Of a stretch of DNA of 64,000 bases, positions 24,483 to 36,200 are shown piece after piece. The stretch spans positions 124,001 through 188,000 of the forward strand of contig JAGTXK010000139.1 in NCBI GenBank assembly GCA_019096195.1. Reading direction: 5' to 3'. Within the stretch, counting starts at the first letter, position 1. Every line of letters begins with the position of its first letter. Source of the DNA: Boletus sp. NGJ (taxonomy: Eukaryota; Basidiomycota; Agaricomycetes; Boletales; Boletaceae). The notes under the pieces are model-generated. The model was not told where the DNA came from, ran no database searches, and was given only the letters and a program-made list of their open reading frames with translations. Both the position numbers and the translations under genes were made by a program.

Positions 24483-25280
24483 ATGTTGAAGGTTTGTACC
24501 GCTACCAGAGACCGGCCCTATGACTGATCTGTCGCACAGATCCTCAGCATGAAGAAGAACGAGGACGCGGCGGCCAAGAGGAAGCCCAAGACCAGCGCCG
24601 CACAGATACGTGTACAGAAAGGTCTGTCCAGCCTCTCCCAATAGTTGCCTTGATGCCCTGTGGACCTCGTCAATGTACCAGACCTGACCGAGCTCGACCT
24701 ACCACCGACGATGAAGACGCATTTCCCCGACCCAGCTGATCTCTTGAACTTCGCGCTCACCATCACCCCCGATGAAGGTTCGGGAACATGTGCCCTCTCT
24801 ATCTCTGACATCTACTACCAGCCAATACAGGAATGTATCGGGGCGGAGCATTCGTATTCTCTTTTACGATCAACAACAGCTATCCCCATGAGCCACCAAA
24901 GGTCAAGTGCACACAAACAGTACGCGTTTCTCAGTGTATTCAGATCACGAAGTGCTGATCGCCATCAAGATATACCATCCCAACGTAGATTTAGAGGGCA
25001 ATGTCTGCTTGAACATTCTTCGAGAAGACTGGAAGCCAGTGCTGAATCTGAACTCGGTGATGGTCGGACTACAGTATCTGTTCCTGGAGCCAAACGCGGA
25101 TGACCCATTGAACAAAGGTAGGAGGGCATATCAATTTGCGTCGTTTTGTTTGCTGACGAGGTTGCAGAGGCTGCGGAAGAGCTACGGAAGAACCGGGATA
25201 TGTTCACTCAGAACGTCAAGTCTTCCATGCGGGGAGTGCATATCAAGGGAGTGCAATACGCGAAAGTACTCGTACAATAG
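24483..25280 (+). CDS. NEDD8-conjugating enzyme E2 (Ubc12)
   Basis: Six short exons give about 180 residues. Ubc12 accepts NEDD8/Rub1 from its E1 and transfers it to cullins, activating SCF-type ubiquitin ligases. The N-terminal extension [12 protein letters not shown] matches the Ubc12 docking tail that binds the NEDD8 E1. The UBC fold is recognised by [40 protein letters not shown] and [18 protein letters not shown]. The catalytic Cys is in [15 protein letters not shown]. The C-terminus is [20 protein letters not shown]. All exon joins preserve frame and restore conserved residues. Two F-box proteins elsewhere in the window are possible downstream beneficiaries of the same pathway. Confidence 0.94.
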
Positions 25281-25407
25281 CGCTTGCGCATTCGAGGATG
25301 ATTGGAGCAGCCGCGTTCGCTACGGCACACGCTAGATCACACTTTGATGCTGAGTGGTACAAGAGAGGACTTTGTATTAAATATAATTGTGCAGTGCGAG
25401 CTGTGAA

Positions 25408-25952
25408 TTAACTGCCCCTGTATGTGGTGAATGAGTACGGGCTGATCAAGAGGGGAATATGGTAATGCTCGTCTGGATTTTCGACTCGGAAGGGGATCTG
25501 TGGGATGGTTGGTGGTCAGCAAGGAAGAGCCGCGTGTCCGCTGGGTTAATGACCTCGATCCAGGGATAAAAACACTTTCTGCCAGTCTTTTCAAAATACA
25601 CTTGCGGCTTGAAAACGATCTTGTATACGCCAGCGGCGATCTGGAAATGAGGTGCTTGTTTCGCCGCCTCGGAATCGCGTGGGGGGAGGAGCGCCATGCA
25701 GCGACCGTCGACATCGGTGACACTGGAGAGCGGAATTGTCAACGATGGATCTCGAGGAAGAACAAGGACTGAACTGCTGAGAAACAGGATCGAACACGCC
25801 AAAATCATCACCATCGCGAAAAACCTGGAGATTGACATGGACACCCTCAGCGGGCTTTCCAAGAGAAACGTCGAGGACTGTCATTGCCAGTGAGCACGGT
25901 CGACGACGATGCCGATGATGAGCTTACCATGACAAGTGATGGGTCCTTTCAT
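25408..25952 (-). CDS. 5-hydroxyisourate hydrolase (transthyretin-like, HIUase)
   Basis: Four exons. Exon 1 encodes only MKGPITCH plus one base; a 51 bp intron then joins it to VLDVSLGKPAEGVHVNL, rebuilding the diagnostic PITCHVLD motif with its catalytic His. Exon 3 carries VTDVDGRCMALLPP, with the conserved Arg, and FEKTGRKCFYPWIE. Exon 4 reads IPFRVENPDEHYHIPLLISP and ends YRGS, the conserved C-terminal tetrapeptide that completes the active site. The enzyme hydrolyses 5-hydroxyisourate in uric acid breakdown. If translation were started at the ATG at 25884 the catalytic His would be lost, so the upstream exon is strongly supported. Confidence 0.9.
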
Positions 25953-26109
25953 CTTCACTATCCAGCTTCAACTTAATTACTTGCCTGTATATTTAAGCGC
26001 GAAAGACAGAAAGTAATTATGTAAGACGTGACGATGTAGTCACGTGGAACATTCGCACGTGACCGATGATATCTTTCACTTCCGCAATCCGATCCGATCG
26101 ACGACAGAC

Positions 26110-27224
26110 ATGACCGAGTCGTCGTCGCCACCGTTGGGCAAATATCTCGCATCGTCCGGTGTGTCTTTTGTTCTCATTCTGCCCCATTTCTCACCATCTT
26201 TGATAGACAAGAAAACAAGGGACAAGGCGGTCAAACACCTCGCCTTGTTCCTCTCCAATCCCGAAAATAATGCCCTCCCAGAAATTGAGATCGCCAAGTT
26301 GTGGAAAGGATTGTTCTACTGCAAGTCCTCTTTCTTATATCTCACCAGTCGCCTCACGTATGTCTCAGGCTTTTGGATGTCTGACAAGCACCGCGTGCAG
26401 CAGGACCTCGCCCAGGAGTTGGCCGAGCTTCTCCTGACGATCACCAGTATCTCGTCTTCACTAAGTTTCCTCAAGGGCTTCTGGATCACCACAGTCAGGG
26501 AATGGAATAGAATAGACCGTCTACGGTATGTACTGCATGCGTTTCCTGTCTTGCTTGCCGCTCAATTTTCTCCAAGAATGGACAAGTACTACATGCTCGT
26601 CCGACGTTTTCTCAATGCTACCTTTAGGTTCCTCATACGAACTAAATGGGATCCATCCGCTCTTCAGGACTATACCTCCATACTTACAAACACAGGTGGC
26701 CCACTTTGGTTAGTCTCTTTCCTGAACCTTCTCCCAATTAATTAAGATGTTGCCTCAGCCCCACCGACGTACGCGTGCCAGTTGGCCTTACCTTCCATCT
26801 GGCAGAAATATACCTAGAGGAACTGGAAAGGGCCCTGTCCGTTTCCGACTTACCCGTCCCCGTTCCCATCCTCGTAGTATTGTCCCCGTTCATATCCTTC
26901 GCTGCCTATACACCGTCAAATACGACATATAAGCATATTGAGGAATCGTTGTTTAGGCCACTACTCGCCGCATTGCAGCCACGAACATCAAATCCTCACA
27001 AGCGGGCACGAGTCTCTGGCCTTGAGTATCCCACAATCCTCTCGAATGCCTGTGCAGATGCACCTTGCACAGACGGTCCAACGCTCCACAGCACATTACG
27101 AGAAATTATTTTGCAAAAACTATTCGCCGTTGCGAGCGCCGAGGACACCAGAGATACAAATCGAAGAAAGATGTATGCATTGTATAAAACTGCAGCAGAG
27201 GATGATGAAGATAGTGTAGGGTGA
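26110..27224 (+). CDS. Ribosomal RNA processing protein 1 (Rrp1/Nop52 family)
   Basis: Five exons, about 310 residues. Nop52-family proteins act in the nucleolus in pre-60S maturation, processing 27S pre-rRNA. Motifs in order: LGKYLASSDKKTRDKAVKHL, IAKLWKGLFYCFWMSDK, LSFLKGFWITTVREW, RLRMDKYYMLVRRFL and VRVPVGLTFHLAEIYLEEL. The intron at 26321-26368 has a GC donor (T/gcaagt); only this choice rebuilds the family hallmark FYCFWMSDK, whereas the adjacent GT leads to a stop. Start chosen at 26110, close to the conserved LGKYLAS; the frame is open to 26044. The end lies 37 bp from the convergent TBC gene. Confidence 0.9.
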
Positions 27225-27261
27225 CAACTGCAATGCATTCGCTGATTTGTGCAACGCGTAG

Positions 27262-29367
27262 CTATAGGTCCGGTAATTCACGTTGTGTCAATCTTCTCCA
27301 CGTCGTCTCCCTCCACCATTCATCCATACTTTTAATTCGATCCCAGAGCGTCTCCTCGTCAACTCCATATATCTCGTATTTCCCCCCGTCAAGAGCACGG
27401 CCGTCGCGTCGAGCCACCTGAACGGCGGCTCTATTCTTGCCACTGAGATAGGGTATCACATCCTAGTCAGTATGCAATGTTGAATTTGTATCTTAACTCA
27501 CTTGAGAAGGTCAAGAAGCTCTTGTCGCTCGGGGAAAAACAGTCGTGGCTCTAAAACTGCTAGAACAGCGAGTGCCGCGCGGAACAGAAACGAATCGCCC
27601 TCGAGCATCACTACATCCCATAATCTGGCGCATGCCTCGAATGGCAAATGATCCAGAAACAGCGGTATTAGCCAGTTGGGGAGATAAGCAGCTGGTGATA
27701 TTTGGTGCTGTTTGAAGTTGAAGTATACTGAGTTCAGGTAAACCTCTCAGTCGCCATCACACATATCCGCAAGAAGATATCACTCACTCTTTGGCATACT
27801 GTCTGCCAGCAAAGTGTCAAAAATCCTACACCTCAAGTTAGACATCGCACAAAGCGTGGTGTCATGGAACTCTCACCGATAATATGCCTCAACCTGGGTG
27901 CTGTAGTTCAGTCAGACTGTGTCGTTTTCCATCAATCCGACTCACGTCTTCTTTTGTGTTCGTGTCCCCATAAAAGGATCTTAAACAATGTCTTTCTAGT
28001 AGATTTCTCATCACTACGAAGCCTTGTGGTGCCGACATGTTGATAAGGATCATAGCAGCTATCCTTGATATTCCAGGAGTATATCCCAGGCCTTCATCCG
28101 CACGCGAGACAACCCATGCGCAAAGCAAATCCTTCAAGTCTTGGTAGAGAGCGCCATTTTGTGGGTGAAAAATATGCAGAGCAGGGAGTGTGACAATTAT
28201 ATCTTCTTCGATCGCCTCGAGTGTTTCTGCAGGGAAGACACCTGAAGATAGGGCCCTTTTTGCGCGCGAGAGACAGGTGCGGTAATTATCTAAATATTGC
28301 ATGAATTAGGTCAGAATTACCGTCCTTTGACGATTGATGTACCTTTGCTGAGAGTCAATGCATTGCCTGCGGCACGCTCCCACATCGAGGCACGTAGTTT
28401 TGTAGGAATTCCATGCCACCACAGTTTGCGAAGGCCAGGATCTCGATGTACGACACGCCAGTCAGGGGCTATCACCTTCTCCCATACATGAATGGATTGC
28501 TCGATTCGGAGTTCGCGAGCTAACCTGCGTTCTTGTAGAGCCTTTCGCCGTTTTTCCTCTGTATATCCCGCTTTAGTGTGAAAACATGGCAGTGAGTTAA
28601 AACGTGTCACCTGCCGCCCGACTCCGCTCCATCATAGCTTCCCAATCAGCGAGATGTTTTAGATCTTCTTGCCGATCCTTTGGGGGAAGAAAGTGTGGTC
28701 GTGTTTTGCTCACCACCTTCTGAAATACAGTTGGTCCGGTTGAACGGGACGGTCTGCGACTTTGAGGTGGTGGGACTGACGCCAGGGTATTGGGAAGCGA
28801 GGAGGAAGCGGTCGTTGTTGGCAAATCTAGTGCTGGTGGCGCAGGACTGGGTGGTTCAGGATAGTGTGTCCCATTGGATGCTGCAGTGCCATCTCCAGTC
28901 TGTGTTATGACAGAGATGCGTCTTGATGGCGGCTGAGAGACGTCAATGTGCACTGTAGGATAAATGGGTTCCTCCCTGTTGTCGTCCTTTTCGTGCAACA
29001 CGTTGGCGTGATGGTCCGCCTGTTTCTCGGGCTCCGGCAATGGGATTTTCGATAGGTCGCGTGGTGACTTTTGCTCGACGGGTGTATGTGACTGCGAGAC
29101 GCACGACGCAAAGCTGGCCGAGTCCGACTTGGTGCCGGAGGTGCTGTCGTCCAAACGAAGGGTTGATATCGATGTCGAGGTGTCGAGTTCGTCCACCGAG
29201 CTGGTCTCTGTCACTTGGTCCGCGGTGGGCCGGTGTTCTTGCTCAGCAAGGTGCTCACGAGCGGCCGCAGAACTGAACTCCAAGGACTGATCATCATCGC
29301 CGTCGGCGAGCGCGTCGTCCAGGGCGAGTTGCATCTGCAATCCTTTGCCTGGTTGCCGCTCCAACAT
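27262..29367 (-). CDS. TBC-domain protein, likely catalytically inactive Rab-GAP homologue
   Basis: About seven exons. A long acidic, Ser/Pro-rich N-terminus is followed by basic helices (EEKRRKALQERRLARELR) and a TBC domain starting RKLWWHGIPTKLRASMWERA. Further TBC blocks are IFHPQNGALYQDLKDLLCAW, NLLERHCLRSFYG, EAYYRIFDTLLADSMPK, YFNFKQHQISPAAYLPNW and FEACARLWDVVMLEGDSFL. Active TBC domains supply an Arg finger (IxxDxxR) and a Gln finger (YxQG). Here the equivalents read IEEDIIVTLP and GYTPGI, so both residues are absent. The role is more likely Rab binding or scaffolding (inference). The start is uncertain: the first in-frame ATG is at 29367, but the frame is open upstream into the GCP4 gene. 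Confidence 0.82.
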
Positions 29368-29477
29368 CTGGGGGTCAGTGGTAGACGTGGAAACGAATGT
29401 CTCTTGGTCACTAGTCACGGACCGGAAGTGTCCGTGGCTGTGAGGAGGTCCGTTGACCACTTCATAGAGTCCTTTAA

Positions 29478-31728
29478 ATGATCGCAGAGGTCCTGCTCGT
29501 CCTCGCCGGCCATTCTTCGTCGCTGTTCACCTCCGACTATCACCTACACCCCGCCTTTCGTCCTCTCCTGCACCCCGGTGAGGAACAATGTCTCCAAGTG
29601 CTCGGCCAGATCGCCCTTCGATACCGCAAAATCAAAAAGGCATGCGAAACGCTTTCGCGGTCGCGTTCAAGATACGTCTGCGCGTTGTCCGCGACACTCA
29701 ACCAGATCCTCAAAGACGACTACGAGAGTCTGGTCGTAGACACCGAGGCTAAAATCCTCCGCCGTGACCCAGAGCTTGTCGGCCAGGGATTTTTCGTCCC
29801 ACTCGCCGCGGTGCGTGCAACCTTTGCAGAATGGGATGCGCCGCTCGCCGCACTCGAGTCCTTGATGACACAGCTCGAGTGTGAAGATCAGTGGCAGCCC
29901 GGTCCACTGGTCGACATGCTGCTCACCCGTTCAAAGACTGGCGTACATCGCATCTCCCAGATCATGTCTTCACTTGCGGTCGCGGTTCAACGTACGTGGC
30001 GCGGACAGCTGGCTGCGTTCTTGGTCCATGGGTCTCTGTCGCCCGTCGATCCTCTGGCGTCGGACAGTTTTGTACTTCTTGAAGGATCGATGCCCTCGTG
30101 TGTCTCTCATCAATCACGCGAATCTATCATCTATGTCGGGCGAGCCATCGCAACGGTGAAAAAGAAGAAATGGGAAAGTCAGATTCCACGAGAAGAGGCC
30201 CTACAACATGCCAATTTGCTAGACACCGTGCTGCCTGAAGACCAGTACAGATTTGACCGGATCATTTCTCAAATCCGGACGAACGTCGGCGAATGGCTAT
30301 GGCTAAATATCCTCACACGCAAGGACGTAGAAGAATCCGTCGTGTCACTGTAAGCGTGTCACAACTCAGGATCATGTTAGTGCTCACTCTTCGCAGAGCA
30401 AACTACTTCCTTTTGCGCAATGGGGAGTTCAGCCTGGCCCTCATACGAGACATTGAACACCTCAAAATATCCCGCCTAACTACGCGTTCTGGCGGCACTT
30501 CTATGATCAAGGAACAAGATCTGAACCTTGCCCTCCTCAGAGCATCTCTGGGAACGACCGCTCAACATGACCCATCTTTGTTGCACCTCAAATTTCAGAT
30601 GCCTTTGGGGCCAGTTCGGCCTCTACTCCCTTCTCTCAGCGACAAGGTGCTTTCATCGTCGACGACCAGCAATCTCGGGGAGACCACTTCTTTTGATGAC
30701 CTCCTTCTCGGGACTACTCTCATCCTCACGTACACCGTAGCTTGGCCTCTTGACCTTTTCCTTCACCCTTCGGATCTGCAGATTTACTCCGCGTTGTTCA
30801 ACTATTTATCATCATTGCGCAAAACACACACTCGTATTCATACTTGCTGGACATCGTTATCCAATGCTCAGCGAGCTCGACGCAGGTGGACAGGGCTCGG
30901 AGAGGGTGGCACTACAGAGGACCTCGAGGTGCGAAAACAACTGCTTCGTTGCGGTTGGGGAGTCGTCAGGGACATGGGATGGTTTCTTGACAGTCTGTTG
31001 GGGTATGTCATGGTGGATGTTGTCGACGAGGAGTTCAGGCGGTTCAGAGGGTTACTGAACAAACCTCAGCGTGCACGATCCGAGAGTGTTGGTCGGAAGG
31101 CTTCACAAAGCGGCGCCGGCGTAGATGCGGGAACGAACACTGATCGGACATATCTCGACTTTACGACGCTTCGGAACCTCCATACCACATATTTAGAGCG
31201 TCTGGTGACGGGATGCTTGCTTTCCCATCCCACTCTCGCTGCGATCCTCCGACCTATTTTTGAGGTCTGCGAACGGTTCGTGGCGCAGGTTGAGCGATGG
31301 GGTGGAGATGTGCTTCCAGCTTTGCTGTTTGAAGGCAGTCTCGCAGCCGGAAATGACAAGGTAGGTGTGATGGTCCAGGAGCGACTGCAGGCGGTCTCGG
31401 AGATCAACAAGGTGAGCATCGCGTGCGTCGGTAATGCACCGCTCTGAGCGATCTACAGAGTCTACATACGCTCCTAGATTCGTTCTACGAACAGCTGTCG
31501 CTCTCGACTTCACAGCAGCCGTTTACTGCAACGGGAGATGCGTCCAGGTCGATTCTGATGACGAGCACGGGAAACCAGACGATGTTTCAGCGGACGTTTG
31601 TGAGAGGAAAGGGGTTTGAATGGAACGGAGAAGTGCGACGGCATGTGGAGCGACTGCTGCTTCGGTTGGACTTGAACGGGTCGTTTTCGAGGCGGAGGAC
31701 ATCGGATGGAGAGATGGAGGGGAATTAG
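29478..31728 (+). CDS. Gamma-tubulin complex component 4 (GCP4, Spc97/Spc98 family)
   Basis: Three exons, about 720 residues. The N-terminus MIAEVLLVLAGHSSSLF is the usual GCP4 start. The N-terminal GRIP1 region continues with FHPAFRPLLHPGEE-like sequence and SGVHRISQI-like helices, then ESIIYVGRAIATVKKKKWE. After a 48 bp intron comes SLANYFLLRNGEFSLALIRD, a conserved GCP block. Later LGTTLILTYTVAWPLDLFLH and MGWFLDSLLGYVMVDVVDEEF belong to the GRIP2 region that contacts gamma-tubulin. The C-terminal exon is SLHTLLDSFYEQLSLS. The protein should be a structural subunit of the gamma-tubulin ring complex at spindle pole bodies. The start codon is about 110 bp from that of the divergent TBC gene. 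Confidence 0.88.
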
Positions 31729-31794
31729 TCGGTTGGTTGTACCGTTTAGCTTGCATTTTCGTGCGAATCGAGTTCAAGTTGCGCCAGTACGGAT

Positions 31795-33076
31795 ATGACC
31801 GGTTCATCAATCGCTGCTCTTCGACTCTCCCAACACCTCCGCCATTTCTCATCCAGAGCGTCCATGGCGGCCCGTATGTCGTTCCCTCTGCAAATCCTCA
31901 ATTTCCCTCTCACAACTTTACAGAATACACCCCTCGTCTCATCGGTGCACCCAACACCCTCGGTACGTCCTCGCGTCCTCGTCGCGAGACTTCGTGGCTA
32001 CTGATCAGCTCCTCGGATTATCAGATCATAGAGTATTCATCGAACGAAACGGCCAAGTCCTTTCCTCTTTCCACGACATCCCGCTTTTCGCCGACAGGAA
32101 CAATGGCATCCTCAACATGATCGTCGAGGTCCCCCGCTGGACCAACGCCAAGATGGAAATATCCAAGGAGGAGGCCTTCAACCCTATCAAACAGGACATC
32201 AAAAAGGGCCGCCTGCGTTTTGTCCGCAATTGCTTCCCCCACCATGGTTACATCTGGAACTATGGCGCTTTCCCTCAGGTGTGCTTTGGGAGCCGTGTCA
32301 GTCACACCATCGCCGCTGATCATTGATAGACCTGGGAAGACCCGAATAACACTCATGCAGAGACCAAGGCCAAGGGTGACAATGACCCGCTCGATGTCTG
32401 CGAGATTGGCGAGCAGGTCGGTTACACCGGGCAGGTCAAGCAGGTCAAGGTCCTCGGCATCATGGCCTTGCTCGACGAAGGCGAGACAGACTGGAAAGTC
32501 GTCGTCGTCGATATCCATGATCCCCTCGCTCCAAAGCTTAACGACATCGAAGACGTCGAGCGTCACCTTCCTGGCCTGATCAGGGCTACCAACGAGTGGT
32601 TCAGGTAGTTTTCACTTTCCCCCCGAGGTTCGGGGTCCGTCTGTTGACGGATGAATACAGGATCTACAAGATTCCCGATGGCAAGGGCGAGAACGCCTTT
32701 GCTTTCTCCGGCGAAGCCAAGAACAAAAAGTACGCAACTGAGATCATCCACGAGTGTCACGAGGCATGGCGCCGCCTCGTTGTTGGCGAAACCCCTGCCA
32801 AGACCGCTTCATATGACCTCTCGATGTGCGTTCATTCCAGTTTGGTTACGACCCAAATGTGGACTTACTCCAAACTCTCCTAGTCGTAACCTCACAGTTC
32901 AGGGCCCTGGCTTGAACGAGCCTCATGACCCTGTCTACACCTCCATCCCTCCCGACTCGAGGCAGCCCCCTGCTCCCATTGATCCATCAAGTGAGTTTGA
33001 TGCTTGCATGTTGTTGGCTAACTCTAACGACATTCCAGTCTCCAAGTGGTTCTATATCTCATCTGTTCAGGTGTAG
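31795..33076 (+). CDS. Inorganic pyrophosphatase, possibly dual-targeted
   Basis: Seven exons. It hydrolyses pyrophosphate to phosphate. Core motifs: [72 protein letters not shown], metal-binding [13 protein letters not shown] and [13 protein letters not shown]. Exon 1 ends in GCGGCCC/gtatgt and joins AATACACC, giving MAAQYTPRL. Two in-frame ATGs precede this join: 31864 (MAAQYTPR, equal in length to cytosolic Ipp1) and 31795, which adds 23 residues rich in Arg, Ser and Leu that resemble a mitochondrial presequence. The first ATG lies only 66 bp after the GCP4 stop. I list the longer form; which start is used is not known. Confidence 0.88.
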
Positions 33077-33241
33077 AGTCTTTGTGAGCCTTTGTAGACG
33101 CTTGTGAGAAAACGGTCATTTGCAATCCCAGGTGATTCGGTCCCGCAAGGAAAGGTGTGAACGTGGTATGTGAATTTGAGTATTGAACTAGAGCTACAAG
33201 TGCACCAACATGCAAGGATCAAGCAACGTTCTAAAGGCACC

Positions 33242-36200
33242 TCAATGTCTTGGCTTTTCAAAACCTTCCTGCAACGATGGATATCGACAGTAACGGTCTG
33301 AGATGGATGTCACTGTCCATGTACCTGTCAAGCAGTCGTCAATATACTGAAATTCCATGTATTGGCTCAAGTATACCTTCGAGTGCTGAAAAGACGGAAT
33401 ATTCATGCGTCATAACGCCCGAGACTGTGTGGGTCTCGAGGACCTTGCCAGGCTTTCCTCCCTTCTTGGGGCTGGGCTCTGCACGTTGATATGTGAAACT
33501 GAAGGGTGGTTCCCCAATCAATGTGAACAATATCTCGGCTTGATCACCTGCGAGCGAGGGTGAACACTCTCATTCGACTCCCAGGGCAATAGTAACCATA
33601 CCCTCATGTATATCTTGGTATATGCGCTTTCCGTGACCTACTAGGGCTGACGGTAATGGGTGGATGTTCATGCGCAGGTTGGCAATAGCGGCTTTGCACA
33701 TCTTTTGTTGGTGAGCAACAGAGCTAACGATAAACTCGCCACTTTGGTGCTGAACAATCGACCACGGCGACGTTTTCGCTTCCTGCGTATAGGACTTTCC
33801 ATTGACTCGGTATCTACCGGACCGTAAGCAAGGTTGGTGAGCGTCAGGTACATGCCAACTCACCCAATTGTCCAGGGTGGTGTCCCCTCCAGCTGGAACT
33901 GAGTTACATCATGCACACAGAAATCCTTCTTCTTGTCCAGGGGGATGATAGCAGCCGTTTCGGCAACATCAATCCAGATCGAACGCCGCAAAGGGTCGAG
34001 TTCCGCCTGCTCACATTGTGAAGAATCGTGTATAGTTTCGATTGTCACTTGGTAGGGTCCAATGGATGTGAAGTGGTATGATGGTATGTCCAACTTCCAA
34101 ACCTTGTCACGCACTTCCACGGTCTCAAGCCGTACCTTGCTGGCAGCAAGGTTTTTGATTGATAGATGGAGCTGGAATGGAGGTGTACCCTCGAGTAGGA
34201 TCGTACCGTCAGATGATGTTGGATCTCGAGAACTGAGGACATCACTGAGGCAAAAAGACATGCGGTTGTCGTCCTTAAATTTTGCAGAGGGCTTAGGCAG
34301 GACTTCTTGTTCAAAGACCAACCGCTCTGAGCGTGGAATCACGGCACTCTTGTGTTTGTGGAGCGGGTATGCCGCATCTCCGACTTGCTTCACTTCATAG
34401 TATTTGCGCCCGGAACTAGACGTATGGAGTTGGAAACGTGTTCGTGGCTGAATACTGCTGAAAGTCGGCTGGTCCAAAACGATCGTACCAACTCCTGATT
34501 CGTCCTTCATTGCGATGTTGTACATAATTTGGAAAGGAGGGCGACCTGCGGGAATGATCACGGTTAAATCAAATGCAAACGTTTGCCCACATACCTCGCA
34601 GGTCCAGTTCAACATGATCATCGTGACCTTGGCAAATTGGCGGAAGTATATGAGAACGATTATATGCCTCAAATGTCGACGGCGTTTGCGGGTCCAGTCT
34701 GGCAGACGGACGAGGGACCCAATCCACATAATATCCATTTTCTTCGGTGACGACGAAGCCTGGACATTGTGAGTCCGACACCTGGCAGGACGAGTCAAAG
34801 CTAGCGCTTCGCAATAGGGAGTACACCTACCTCGAGAAGCTCGTACAACCCCTTGCTTTTGACACGAATATAGTCGTTTTGAGAACGCAGAGTCACACTC
34901 TGAACTGACTCAGGCTCTTCGGCGCGGCGGTACTTGACGGTCCATGGCTATTTTGACAACATCAACACCACACCCAAAGTTTTGTGAAGGTGGACGTACC
35001 CCATCCCCCGTGAGCCGCAAAGGTAATTGGGTTTCGTCGTCCTCCAGGATCGTAAGCTGTCTGATACCGTTCTTAATGTAAAATTTGGCTGTGGGCTAAA
35101 CAAACCACAAGCACTGTAAAAACAACCAGTGCTGCTTAGAAACCAGTGACATACCTTGACCCTGCGGACATTCACAGAAACGCCAGGCACAGAGATGGAA
35201 CGTTTACATCCATAAGAATCCTCGACGCTCACTTTCAAAGGTGATGAATGACAGTTCGGCTATAAGACTCGTGAAGGCTTACCGAGAGCCACGTCAAAGT
35301 TTCCACCTTCCTTGTCTATTTTAGATGGGATAGGCACTTGTATACGCGTAGGCGAAGACTTTATGTCGTGAATCTCCAGGCGATCAGTAGTGCGAGGGCC
35401 GACAATATCCAATTCTAGATTCCATGGTGCTGTTCCCTGGGGACAGTATTTTACCAATGACTCCGTAAAAACCATCTAGTGACTTACCCGAAGGTCCACT
35501 TCAATGTCAACCATATTCCCAGAACAGCTGTTTACCATGCGCTTGGAACGTCCATTACCAGCCGTTGGAACAAAGTCAGCAGCCGCTAGGGGGTGAACAA
35601 CCTGGTCAATGCTTGGACCTTTGAGCTCCACTTTCTTGTAGTTTGCATCGCTCAGGTGTAGGAATGTATAGAAGTAGTGACCGCTATGTTCGGGTTGCAA
35701 TGTAAGTTCGCCCCGTGAGCTTGTGAAGGTCTTGAAGAGGTCACGCGGATCTTCCTTGTCTCGTTGTGTGCGATAGTACACCTGGAAGGGAGGGGTCCCA
35801 TGAAATATGAGCGAAGCTGAAACGCCAGTGTCACCGGAACTTTGGGCGATGATCAGTGGATCCGGTGTTACACAGGACAGACGAAGCGCACTGACCATTC
35901 GTGAATTCGCTTCCATTCAATCTCGGCCGTTGGCATAGGTTTTTCTACGACCTTACACGTCTCTGGGGAGAGGACATCACCCTCGCACCACTGTGGGATC
36001 TTGAGTATGTGTATCTTTTTGTGGAGATCAGGTATGTACCTTGCCCCTAATTCCGAGGATTGTGTACTCTCCTGCGGCACTAGCACTGAAACTGAGAGAG
36101 GATTTCTCGGTCTGAAATGTGTCCTGCCACGGCTTGACAGATCTGCCCCGGCTTTTGCCATCCTCCGATGGGTCAAATTTGACGTCGACGTTCCATGGAG

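Noticed and set aside
36028-36200. Possible second gene on the plus strand within POM152
   Set aside because: Short frames there are complements of POM152 Ig-like repeats and have no independent support.
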